A DNA stretch of 5,150 nt from Chlorobiota bacterium. GTDB lineage: Bacteria > Bacteroidota > Ignavibacteria > Kapaibacteriales > NICIL-2. This document shows, one piece after another, positions 1 through 5,150 of the stretch. The position numbers were made by a program, and so were the translations under genes. The stretch's first letter is position 1; the number at the start of each line of letters is the position of its first letter. Location: assembly GCA_003695605.1 (NCBI GenBank), contig RFIK01000201.1, positions 1-5,150 of the forward strand, written 5' to 3'. The notes below the pieces were generated by a model. It was not told the DNA's origin. It ran no database searches and worked only from the letters and a program-made list of their open reading frames with translations.

Positions 1-542
1 GGTGTGAGGTGGACGCTCCCTTCGACTAAATCGAGCAGCCCTGCCTCGACCAGCGGCTCGTAGTTTTCCGGCATGAACGATGCGCGGTCCTTCTCCGTTG
101 GGTTGCGCGCCCAGGCGAGTTGGTCTGCTTGGACGTAGTATCGAGCGTTCGGAAAGGTCGGGACGATAGCGGAGCCATCAATAGTTGTTGCGCCGCCGGC
201 ATGGTCGAAGTGCAGATGCGTCAGCACAACGTCGGTGATGCTCTCTGGCGGGATACCCGCTTCGACGAGCAATCGTGGAAGCGCTGGGTACGCAGTGTCA
301 ATCGCGTAGATCTCCTGCAACTTCGGCGAGAGCTTTGTGCCGTTGCCGGTATCCACCAGCAGACGGCGATCGTCCCATTCGATAAGCAGAAGGCGCGTTG
401 CCATCGGAATACGGTTGACCTGGTCCCCAGGGTGGTACGCTTTGCTCCAGAGCGGTTTGGGGACGACGCCAAACATCGCGCCGCCGTCGAGTCCAAAGCG
501 TCCTGCATCGAGCAGGCGAACTGTGTACTTACCGAGCTTCAT
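1..542 (-). CDS. MBL-fold metallo-hydrolase, C-terminus cut by window edge
   Basis: The reverse strand reads 180 codons from an ATG at 542 to the window edge with no stop, so this is the N-terminal part of a longer gene. It opens MKLGKYTVRLLDAGRFGLDG, and the metal-binding motif HLHFDHAGG lies at residues 109-117 (H109, H111, D113, H114), with the usual VDTG strand at about 63-66. The remaining metal ligands (a later His, Asp and His) would lie beyond the edge. Proteins of this superfamily use one or two metal ions, usually zinc, to hydrolyse esters, lactones, thioesters or phosphodiesters; the substrate cannot be told here. The arrangement resembles the lactonase-like branch, but lactonase activity is not shown. 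A second in-frame ATG at 551 would add three residues (MHP); 542 is preferred because it puts MKLGKY at the N-terminus. A stop lies in frame farther upstream. The gene diverges from ppiD and has a TAnnTTTG box upstream. No signal peptide is visible. Confidence 0.9.
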   Translation of the reverse strand, partial: MKLGKYTVRLLDAGRFGLDGGAMFGVVPKPLWSKAYHPGDQVNRIPMATRLLLIEWDDRRLLVDTGNGTKLSPKLQEIYAIDTAYPALPRLLVEAGIPPESITDVVLTHLHFDHAGGATTIDGSAIVPTFPNARYYVQADQLAWARNPTEKDRASFMPENYEPLVEAGLLDLVEGSVHLT

Positions 543-571
543 AGGGTGCATGTGCGTGATCGTTTCAATGA

Positions 572-579
572 CAAATCTA
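572..579 (-). promoter_or_regulatory. Candidate Bacteroidota-type -7 box for the MBL hydrolase gene
   Basis: The minus strand reads TAGATTTG here, an exact match to TAnnTTTG, the -7 element of Bacteroidota housekeeping promoters. It ends 20 bases before the upstream ATG (551) and 29 before the preferred ATG (542), which would give a short leader. No convincing TTG (-33) element is seen at the usual distance. It was the only minus-strand occurrence of the octamer found by reading the window. The assignment is inferred from sequence and position. Confidence 0.45.
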
Positions 580-623
580 CGGGGCTCCGCAATCGGGCGG
601 TCTCGGAGGAACTACCCACAGTG

Positions 624-631
624 TAATTTTG
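624..631 (+). promoter_or_regulatory. Candidate Bacteroidota-type -7 box for ppiD
   Basis: The sequence TAATTTTG matches TAnnTTTG exactly and lies 33 bases before the ATG at 665. Transcription would begin near 637, leaving a leader of roughly 28 nt. It also argues against the in-frame TTG at 629 as the ppiD start, because that codon lies inside the box and so upstream of the predicted transcript. No clear -33 TTG is present. It shares the divergent intergenic region with the oppositely facing box at 572-579, about 44 bases away. Confidence 0.45.
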
Positions 632-664
632 CCGCCTGTAAGTTTTTCACGCCAAACCAATGCT

Positions 665-2842
665 ATGGGCATGATGGAACGCATGCGGTCGCTATCCCCG
701 TGGATGATCGGGGGAGTGATCGTGACGTTTTTGATTCTGATGGTGCTCGGTGATGTCAATTTGCCGGAGATCTTTAACTTCGGCGGTGCTGTGCGCCCAA
801 CGACGGTTGTCGGGGTTGTCGAGGGGGAGAAAATCCTCTACAAAGATTTCGAGGAGCGGGTCCGCCAGGTCGCCGAGCAGCAGCGCAAGCAGATGCAGCA
901 ACAAGGTATCGAGCAAGACCTTGACGACAACCTTGTTCGGGAGCAAGTGTGGAACCAGTACGTCAACGAAATCCTGATGCGCAAGGAAGCCGAGCGCGCA
1001 GGACTGTTCGTTACGGCGGCAGAAATTGCCGATGCACTGCTGGTTGACCCGCCGAGCTACCTCAAGCAGGCATTCACCGATTCTGCAGGTGTCTTCCACC
1101 GTGACCGCTACGTTCAGCTTGTCACCAATCCCGATAGCTACGCCGATCTCCTCCCCGATGATCCGAGCATAGACAAGGAAGCTGAAGTTGCCAAGTGGAA
1201 GCGGAATCTCATTGAAATTGAAAATTCGATTCTGCTCCAAAAGATGCAGCAAAAGCTGCAAAACCTGGCGGGGTGGTCGGCTGCAATCTATTCGCCGACG
1301 TATCTCGATCGCCGCTACACGGCGGAGAACGCATATCTGGCGATGGATTACATTTTCCTCAATGCGCTCTCGGTCAGTTTACCGCCGAATGCAGTCACCG
1401 ACGAGGAAGTGCGCGCCTACTATGATTCGCACAAGCAGTACTTCAAAACACGAGCGATGCGAAAGATCAAGTACATCAACTTCCCGATCGTTCCGTCGAG
1501 CAGCGATTCTGCCCGAACGAGAAAGCTGATCGATCAGGTTTCGGCTGACCTTGCTGCCCAGAGCGACCCGTCAAAGCGTGATTCAGTATTCTCCCACTAC
1601 TTTGCAACTATCGGGGGGCATACCCAGAAAGTCACAAAACCGACAGAGCTCGATCCTGCAAAGCAAGCATTCATTGGTGGTCTTGCGGTTCGCGGTGTCG
1701 CTGGTCCTGTCACACTCAACAACAAGACGTACTTCTTCCGCCTCGACTACCGCGGACCGAGTACCGATACCGCCGTTCGTGCAAGTCACATCCTGATCGG
1801 CTTTGGCAACAACAAGGACAGCGCACGCACGGTAGCCGAGAAAGTTTTAGCGCGTGTGCGTGGAGGAGAAGATTTCGCTAAGGTCGCTCAGGAAGTCTCC
1901 GAGGATAAAGGCTCTGCATCCCGGGGTGGTGATTTGGATTACTTCACCCGAGGGAGAATGGTCAAACCGTTCGAGGATGCAGCGTTCGCAGCGACGGTTG
2001 GAAGCATCGTAGGTCCGGTCGAATCGCAGTTCGGTTACCACATCATCAAGGTTACCGACAAAAAGACTGAATCGCTCGAATACAGCGAGATTGAGATTGC
2101 CTACACCGTCTCGCCCCAAACGAAAAAAGCCATCCTCCGCCAGGCCTATAGCGTGGCGCAACAGCTCGAAAATGGTGAGAACATTGATTCACTCGCCAAG
2201 CGTTTGGGCAAACAGGCTATTGAGTCGGTCTTTTTCGACAACACGCAGCCGTTCTTGGGTTCGATGGAGGTCACGCAATTTGCATTCAGTCATAAACTCG
2301 GTGATGTGTCGCGTCCCTTCGAGCTGCGCTTCTACGGCTACACGGTCGTGCAAGTCTCCGCCGTTCGCGATAAAGGCATCAAGCCGCTTGAGGATGTGCG
2401 CGATGAGATTCGGCAGCGCCTGATGAGTTGGAAGCGAGTAGACCAACTCAAAGAGCGCGCGGAAAAACTCGCAGCGCAGCTGCACCACGCTGGCACGCTA
2501 GAAGCAGTGCGCACCATTGATTCAACGCTGCGGGTTTTCAGCGCTGCACGGGTGACTGAGCAAGGTCAGCTTCCAACAGGTGCCGATGTTGCGATTGCGG
2601 TGGAAGCCTTCAAGCAGCCTGTCGGCAAAATCTCGCCGGCGCTTCGTGGCGAAGCGGGCTACTACATCGTTCTGGTCCGAGAAAAGCACCCAGCCGATCC
2701 GAACAACCGCCAAGCCGGCATCGAAGCAATCGCCCGTCGCAAGCGTCAGGAAGCTCTGCAGAACGCGTTCTTCACCTGGCTGAACAACCTACGCCAGCAA
2801 GCCGACATCGAGGACTACCGCGCCGAAATCTACAGCCGATAG
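665..2842 (+). CDS. ppiD: PpiD-like membrane-anchored peptidyl-prolyl cis-trans isomerase
   Basis: This 725-residue protein is a periplasmic folding factor that catalyses proline cis-trans isomerisation and chaperones exported proteins. Residues about 13-29 (WMIGGVIVTFLILMVLG) form one N-terminal membrane anchor after a short basic cytoplasmic segment, the PpiD topology; SurA has a cleavable signal instead. A SurA/PpiD-type N-terminal chaperone region follows (about 45-245), rich in Gln, Glu and Lys helices. A degenerate parvulin-like stretch (about 265-365) precedes a clear parvulin domain at about 371-466. That domain starts RASHIL (H375), contains GGDLDYF and ends FGYHIIKV (H459). The C-terminus has a charged helix and a further PpiD-like region with a Lys/Arg/Gln-rich tail. 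Length fits PpiD proteins of this group, which are often near 700 residues. ATG 665 was chosen over TTG 629 because the -7 box overlaps the TTG; ATGs at 671 and 674 are possible. There is no Shine-Dalgarno. hpnC begins 10 nt after the stop, so the two may share a transcript. Confidence 0.9.
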   Translation: MGMMERMRSLSPWMIGGVIVTFLILMVLGDVNLPEIFNFGGAVRPTTVVGVVEGEKILYKDFEERVRQVAEQQRKQMQQQGIEQDLDDNLVREQVWNQYVNEILMRKEAERAGLFVTAAEIADALLVDPPSYLKQAFTDSAGVFHRDRYVQLVTNPDSYADLLPDDPSIDKEAEVAKWKRNLIEIENSILLQKMQQKLQNLAGWSAAIYSPTYLDRRYTAENAYLAMDYIFLNALSVSLPPNAVTDEEVRAYYDSHKQYFKTRAMRKIKYINFPIVPSSSDSARTRKLIDQVSADLAAQSDPSKRDSVFSHYFATIGGHTQKVTKPTELDPAKQAFIGGLAVRGVAGPVTLNNKTYFFRLDYRGPSTDTAVRASHILIGFGNNKDSARTVAEKVLARVRGGEDFAKVAQEVSEDKGSASRGGDLDYFTRGRMVKPFEDAAFAATVGSIVGPVESQFGYHIIKVTDKKTESLEYSEIEIAYTVSPQTKKAILRQAYSVAQQLENGENIDSLAKRLGKQAIESVFFDNTQPFLGSMEVTQFAFSHKLGDVSRPFELRFYGYTVVQVSAVRDKGIKPLEDVRDEIRQRLMSWKRVDQLKERAEKLAAQLHHAGTLEAVRTIDSTLRVFSAARVTEQGQLPTGADVAIAVEAFKQPVGKISPALRGEAGYYIVLVREKHPADPNNRQAGIEAIARRKRQEALQNAFFTWLNNLRQQADIEDYRAEIYSR

Positions 2843-2852
2843 TAGTGGTGTT

Positions 2853-3752
2853 GTGGCACTTGCCGCTGAGCTTCGCGATAGCCTCTTGCGCGCTGATTCT
2901 GGCGCGTGGGCAGTGAAGTCCGATGCGGAGGCGTATCACCGTTGCCGCCAGATAGCGTTCGGGCACTACGAGAATTTCCCCGTCGCGCAGCTTGCGCTTG
3001 GAAACAAGCGTGATGATATTGCTGCAATCTATGCGTTCGCGCGGCTTGCCGACGATATTGCCGATGAATCGTCTCAGCCAGCGATGGAAAAGTGCGCACT
3101 GCTCGATATGCTCGAACGCTGGCTTTCCGATCCACCGATGCAGCATCCAATTATGCGCGCCCTTTCACGGACAATTGTGCGCAACCAGCTGCCAATTGAC
3201 GTCTTCCGACGCTTACTCGACGCGTTCCGCTTCGATGCTGCACTCGAGCAATTCCCTACCGAAGAAGCAGTGCTAGCCTACTGCTCGAATTCTGCTGCGC
3301 CGATTGGGGAACTCATGCTGCGGTTGGAACGGGAATGGAACGAGCGCACCGCGCCGCATTCGGATGCATTCTGTGCGGGGCTGCAAGTGCTCAACTTTTG
3401 GCAGGACATTGGATGCGATCTCCAGCGCGGGCGCTCGACGATCCCTCATGAATGGATAGGAGGACAGCCCCTGACATGGGCAGAGCTTTCTAGCTCAGCA
3501 GACCTGCGAACAATGATCGCTGGGCGCTTCGATCGAATGGTTGGTCGGTTGCTGCCAGCTGGCATTGCGCTCAGTCAGGCTGTGCGGAGGAAACGACTGC
3601 GCTTGCAGGTGCGTGCGACCTTCGCTGCAGCGTCGGTTGTGTGGAGGGCGTGCCAACGGAGAGGGGAACGTTTCAGTCGCCGCCCGCGGCTACGGTGGTG
3701 GCACATACCTGCGATCCTTGGCGCGACACTGTTTGCGCCCCGCACATCGTAG
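2853..3752 (+). CDS. hpnC: HpnC, hydroxysqualene synthase (squalene/phytoene synthase family)
   Basis: This 299-residue protein belongs to the all-helical squalene/phytoene synthase family. In bacteria with hpnCDE, HpnC converts presqualene diphosphate to hydroxysqualene. HpnC-type signatures are GHYENFPV (37-44), AAIYAFARLADDIADE (57-72, with the Mg-diphosphate motif D67xxxD71), SAAPIGELML (147-156) and NFWQDIGCD (181-189, with the second acidic pair D185/D189), then GRSTIP (193-198). Most relatives have a Tyr two residues before the Pro of that last segment; here the pair is Ser-Thr followed by Ile-Pro. The C-terminus is strongly basic (RRKRLRLQ, then RRGERFSRRPRLRW), suggesting contact with membrane lipids or the partner enzyme. 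The start is a GTG 10 nt after the ppiD stop; it leaves 27 residues before the first conserved Tyr, about normal for the family. No Shine-Dalgarno and no TAnnTTTG box precede it, so transcription from the ppiD promoter is the simplest reading. The next gene, hpnD, makes its expected substrate. Confidence 0.88.
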   Translation: MALAAELRDSLLRADSGAWAVKSDAEAYHRCRQIAFGHYENFPVAQLALGNKRDDIAAIYAFARLADDIADESSQPAMEKCALLDMLERWLSDPPMQHPIMRALSRTIVRNQLPIDVFRRLLDAFRFDAALEQFPTEEAVLAYCSNSAAPIGELMLRLEREWNERTAPHSDAFCAGLQVLNFWQDIGCDLQRGRSTIPHEWIGGQPLTWAELSSSADLRTMIAGRFDRMVGRLLPAGIALSQAVRRKRLRLQVRATFAAASVVWRACQRRGERFSRRPRLRWWHIPAILGATLFAPRTS

Positions 3753-3757
3753 CTTTG
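3750..3757 (+). promoter_or_regulatory. Candidate -7 box overlapping the hpnC stop, upstream of hpnD
   Basis: TAGCTTTG fits TAnnTTTG exactly, and its TAG is also the hpnC stop codon. A TTTG at 3732-3735 lies 14 bases upstream, somewhat closer than the usual -33 to -7 spacing. Transcription would start only a few bases before the hpnD ATG at 3767, giving an almost leaderless message. The shared stop codon makes a chance match easier than for the other boxes, so confidence is lower. Confidence 0.3.
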
Positions 3758-3766
3758 CTGCCAGCG

Positions 3767-4618
3767 ATGGAAGCGCTTGTGACCAGTTCGATGACGAGCT
3801 TTTACTACTCGTTTTCGCTGCTGCCACGCGAGATACGGCAGGCGATCACGACGCTCTATGCATTCTGCCGCACAATTGACCAAATCGTTGATCGCAAGCC
3901 TATTACGGAACATGCCGATCTCGCAGCGCGGCGGAGGCAACTCCAGTGGTGGCGCCAGCAAGTTGATGCAATGGCGGGCAATGGAACGCTCTCACCGCTG
4001 GTGCGTCCGCTGGAGCTGGTCGTCGAGCGCTTTGCAATCCCGAAGCAGTACCTGCTGACGCTCATTGATGGCTGTGAGCGTGATCTTGTCCAGCGGCGCT
4101 ACCGCACCTTCGAAGAGCTCAAAAGCTACTGTTACAGTGTTGCCAGTGTGGTGGGGCTGATGAGCATCCACGTGTTCGGCTACCGATACGATGAAACCGA
4201 ACAGTACGCGATCAATCTCGGCTACGCACTGCAGCTGACCAATATCCTCCGCGATGTCAAGGAGGATAAAGATCGCGGCTACATCTACCTTCCGCTCGAA
4301 GATCTCGAACGCTTTCGATACAGCGAAGCTGATCTGCTGGCCGAAGTCTACGATGCGCGGTTCGTCGAGCTGATGCGCTTCCAGGCGCAGCGAGCACGGT
4401 CGTATTACAACCGTGCTCGCGCCGTTCTGCATCCCGATGAGCGCCGCACGCTCTATCCGGCTGAGATCATGGATGCGATTTACTACCGGCTGTTGGAGAA
4501 AATCGAGCTTGGTAACTTCGACGTCTTCCACCGGCGTTTTAGAGTTCGGACGCCGCATAAGCTCTGGCTTGCCGCCAAAATTTGGCTCTACGCAATGCTC
4601 TTCAGCCGGCGGCGGTAG
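3767..4618 (+). CDS. hpnD: HpnD, presqualene diphosphate synthase
   Basis: This 283-residue protein is a second squalene/phytoene synthase family member, likely joining two farnesyl diphosphates to presqualene diphosphate, the substrate of HpnC. Family blocks in order are SFYYSFSLLP (11-20), LYAFCRTIDQIVD (30-42, first motif D38xxxD42), YCYSVASVVG (121-130), and LQLTNILRDVKEDKDRGYIYLP (155-176, second motif D163xxxD167), then the ARSYY helix and the C-terminal IYYRLLEKIE segment. The first motif reads DQIVD where DDxVD is common, but both outer Asp residues are kept. ATG 3767 lies 14 nt after the hpnC stop and gives the usual family length near 280. An in-frame GTG at 3641 would add 42 residues lacking family motifs and overlap hpnC by 112 nt, so it was rejected; ATG 3791 would leave only two residues before the conserved block. 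Phytoene or dehydrosqualene synthase is an alternative on sequence alone; pairing with hpnC favours HpnD. Confidence 0.87.
   Translation: MEALVTSSMTSFYYSFSLLPREIRQAITTLYAFCRTIDQIVDRKPITEHADLAARRRQLQWWRQQVDAMAGNGTLSPLVRPLELVVERFAIPKQYLLTLIDGCERDLVQRRYRTFEELKSYCYSVASVVGLMSIHVFGYRYDETEQYAINLGYALQLTNILRDVKEDKDRGYIYLPLEDLERFRYSEADLLAEVYDARFVELMRFQAQRARSYYNRARAVLHPDERRTLYPAEIMDAIYYRLLEKIELGNFDVFHRRFRVRTPHKLWLAAKIWLYAMLFSRRR
4390..4420. repeat. Perfect 11-bp inverted repeat inside hpnD
   Basis: GCGAGCACGGT at 4390-4400 and ACCGTGCTCGC at 4410-4420 are exact reverse complements separated by nine bases (CGTATTACA). It could form a stable GC-rich hairpin in DNA or mRNA. It lies in the coding sequence for the RARSYYNRARA helix, where the protein repeats Arg-Ala-Arg on both sides of Ser-Tyr-Tyr-Asn. 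No T-run follows, so it is not a classical intrinsic terminator. The repeat is certain; a function is not. Confidence 0.8.
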
Positions 4619-4626
4619 TAGTTTTG
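4619..4626 (+). promoter_or_regulatory. Candidate Bacteroidota-type -7 box for nuoE
   Basis: TAGTTTTG starts directly after the hpnD stop and matches TAnnTTTG. It ends 32 bases before the nuoE ATG at 4659, about the same distance as the ppiD box keeps from its gene. The predicted start of transcription is near 4632, giving a leader of about 27 nt. No convincing -33 TTG is visible in the end of hpnD at the expected spacing. If real, nuoE is transcribed separately from the squalene genes. Confidence 0.45.
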
Positions 4627-4658
4627 CACGGGTGTGCTACCAGACATCTTATTTGCCG

Positions 4659-5138
4659 ATGGAACAAACGCTGTCGTTTACACCGGAAGAACGCGCTGAG
4701 ATCGAGCGCCTCAAGAGCCTGTATCCCCATCCGAAGGCGGCACTGATGCCTGTACTCTGGATGGCGCAGAAAAAGTGGGGGTGGCTGTCGGAAGATGTTA
4801 TGCGCGTTGTGGCAGACGTCATGGAGTTGCCCTACGCGCACGTCCTTGGTGTGGCGCGATTCTACACGATGTACTTCAAAAAGCCGATGGGGAAATATCA
4901 CATTCAAGTTTGCACGAACGTATCGTGCATGCTCCGCGGTGGTGAGGAGCTCTACGAGCGACTCTGCCAAAAGCTCGGCATCAGCCATGGCGAGCACACC
5001 CCCGATGGGCGCTACTCGATCGAGGAAGTCGAGTGCATGGGCGCGTGCGGCGGCGCACCGATGATCGCAATCAACGAAGACTTCTACGAAAACGTCACCT
5101 TCGAGGATGTCGAACGCATTCTGGAAACGCTTCCGTAA
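4659..5138 (+). CDS. nuoE: NADH-quinone oxidoreductase subunit E (24-kDa 2Fe-2S subunit)
   Basis: This 159-residue protein is the thioredoxin-fold [2Fe-2S] subunit of complex I, which sits beside NuoF in the cytoplasmic NADH-oxidising arm and carries cluster N1a. All four cluster ligands are present in the expected spacing: C85-x4-C90 (CTNVSC) and C126-x3-C130 (CMGACGGAP). The N-terminal helical part contains ALMPVLWMAQKKWGWLS (28-44) and the conserved GVARFYTMY block (64-72). Length matches stand-alone NuoE. ATG 4659 was chosen because the reading frame farther upstream runs back into hpnD and encodes nothing NuoE-like. A candidate promoter box lies in the 40-nt gap before it, and there is no Shine-Dalgarno. 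The stop is 12 bases from the window end, so whether nuoF follows cannot be seen. HndA-type hydrogenase and formate dehydrogenase gamma subunits share this fold and cysteine pattern and remain possible if the next gene is not nuoF. Confidence 0.88.
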   Translation: MEQTLSFTPEERAEIERLKSLYPHPKAALMPVLWMAQKKWGWLSEDVMRVVADVMELPYAHVLGVARFYTMYFKKPMGKYHIQVCTNVSCMLRGGEELYERLCQKLGISHGEHTPDGRYSIEEVECMGACGGAPMIAINEDFYENVTFEDVERILETLP

Positions 5139-5150
5139 CGGGCGGCTCGA

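Noticed and set aside
221..508. A 95-codon minus-strand open frame at the left end
   Set aside because: It is the same strand as the hydrolase but a different frame, and it reads low-complexity Arg/Ser-rich sequence; the motif-bearing frame is the real one.
120..626. A 168-codon plus-strand open frame across the left end
   Set aside because: It lies antisense to the MBL hydrolase, whose HLHFDHAGG motif and continuous frame are clear, and its translation resembles no protein family; it is a shadow.
629..664. TTG at 629 as the start of ppiD, adding 12 residues
   Set aside because: The codon overlaps the candidate -7 box, the added residues look unlike a PpiD N-terminus, and ATG 665 gives the usual short basic segment before the membrane anchor.
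692..1261. A 189-codon minus-strand open frame opposite ppiD
   Set aside because: It is leucine- and valine-rich because it mirrors the Gln/Glu/Asn-rich chaperone region on the other strand; there is no sign of independent coding.
2830..3150. Two overlapping minus-strand frames (2772-3146 and 2830-3150) at the ppiD-hpnC junction
   Set aside because: Both run opposite the conserved N-terminal HpnC motifs and encode nothing recognisable; considered as a possible small gene and dismissed.
3641..3766. GTG at 3641 as the start of hpnD
   Set aside because: It would overlap hpnC by 112 nt and add 42 residues without family motifs; ATG 3767 gives normal HpnD length.
4390..4420. The hpnD hairpin as an intrinsic terminator
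   Set aside because: It lies about 200 bases before the hpnD stop and is not followed by a T-run.
3992..4558. A 188-codon minus-strand open frame opposite hpnD
   Set aside because: It is antisense to a well-supported gene and has no family motifs; such frames arise from biased codon use on the coding strand.

Overview
The window carries five protein genes on a moderately GC-rich stretch with little non-coding DNA. A metallo-beta-lactamase-fold hydrolase runs leftward and is cut by the left edge. Four genes run rightward: a membrane-anchored PpiD-type peptidyl-prolyl isomerase (ppiD), the two squalene-synthase-like enzymes hpnC and hpnD, and the NuoE subunit of respiratory complex I. No tRNA, rRNA, CRISPR array, insertion sequence or other sign of a mobile element was seen. 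This looks like a chromosomal housekeeping region, and I do not see a new defence or mobile system in it.

Layout: 1-542 (-) MBL hydrolase; 543-664 divergent intergenic region with one candidate promoter box for each direction; 665-2842 ppiD; a 10-nt gap; 2853-3752 hpnC; a 14-nt gap; 3767-4618 hpnD; a 40-nt gap with a candidate promoter box; 4659-5138 nuoE; the last 12 bases are uninformative.

Organism: no gene start has a recognisable Shine-Dalgarno sequence. The octamer TAnnTTTG, the -7 element of the Bacteroidota-type housekeeping sigma factor, occurs four times in my manual scan of both strands. All four lie just upstream of a gene start and point toward that gene. This suggests Bacteroidota or a relative in the wider Bacteroidota/Chlorobiota/Ignavibacteria assemblage. 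The GC level and hopanoid-type squalene genes would suit a deep-branching member, but that is inference from signals, not from a phylogenetic marker.

Function: HpnD joins two farnesyl diphosphates to presqualene diphosphate and HpnC converts that to hydroxysqualene. The third enzyme, HpnE, which reduces it to squalene, is not next to them. PpiD folds exported proteins at the inner membrane. NuoE passes electrons from NADH into complex I. All four rightward products relate to the membrane or envelope, but no closer functional tie is evident.
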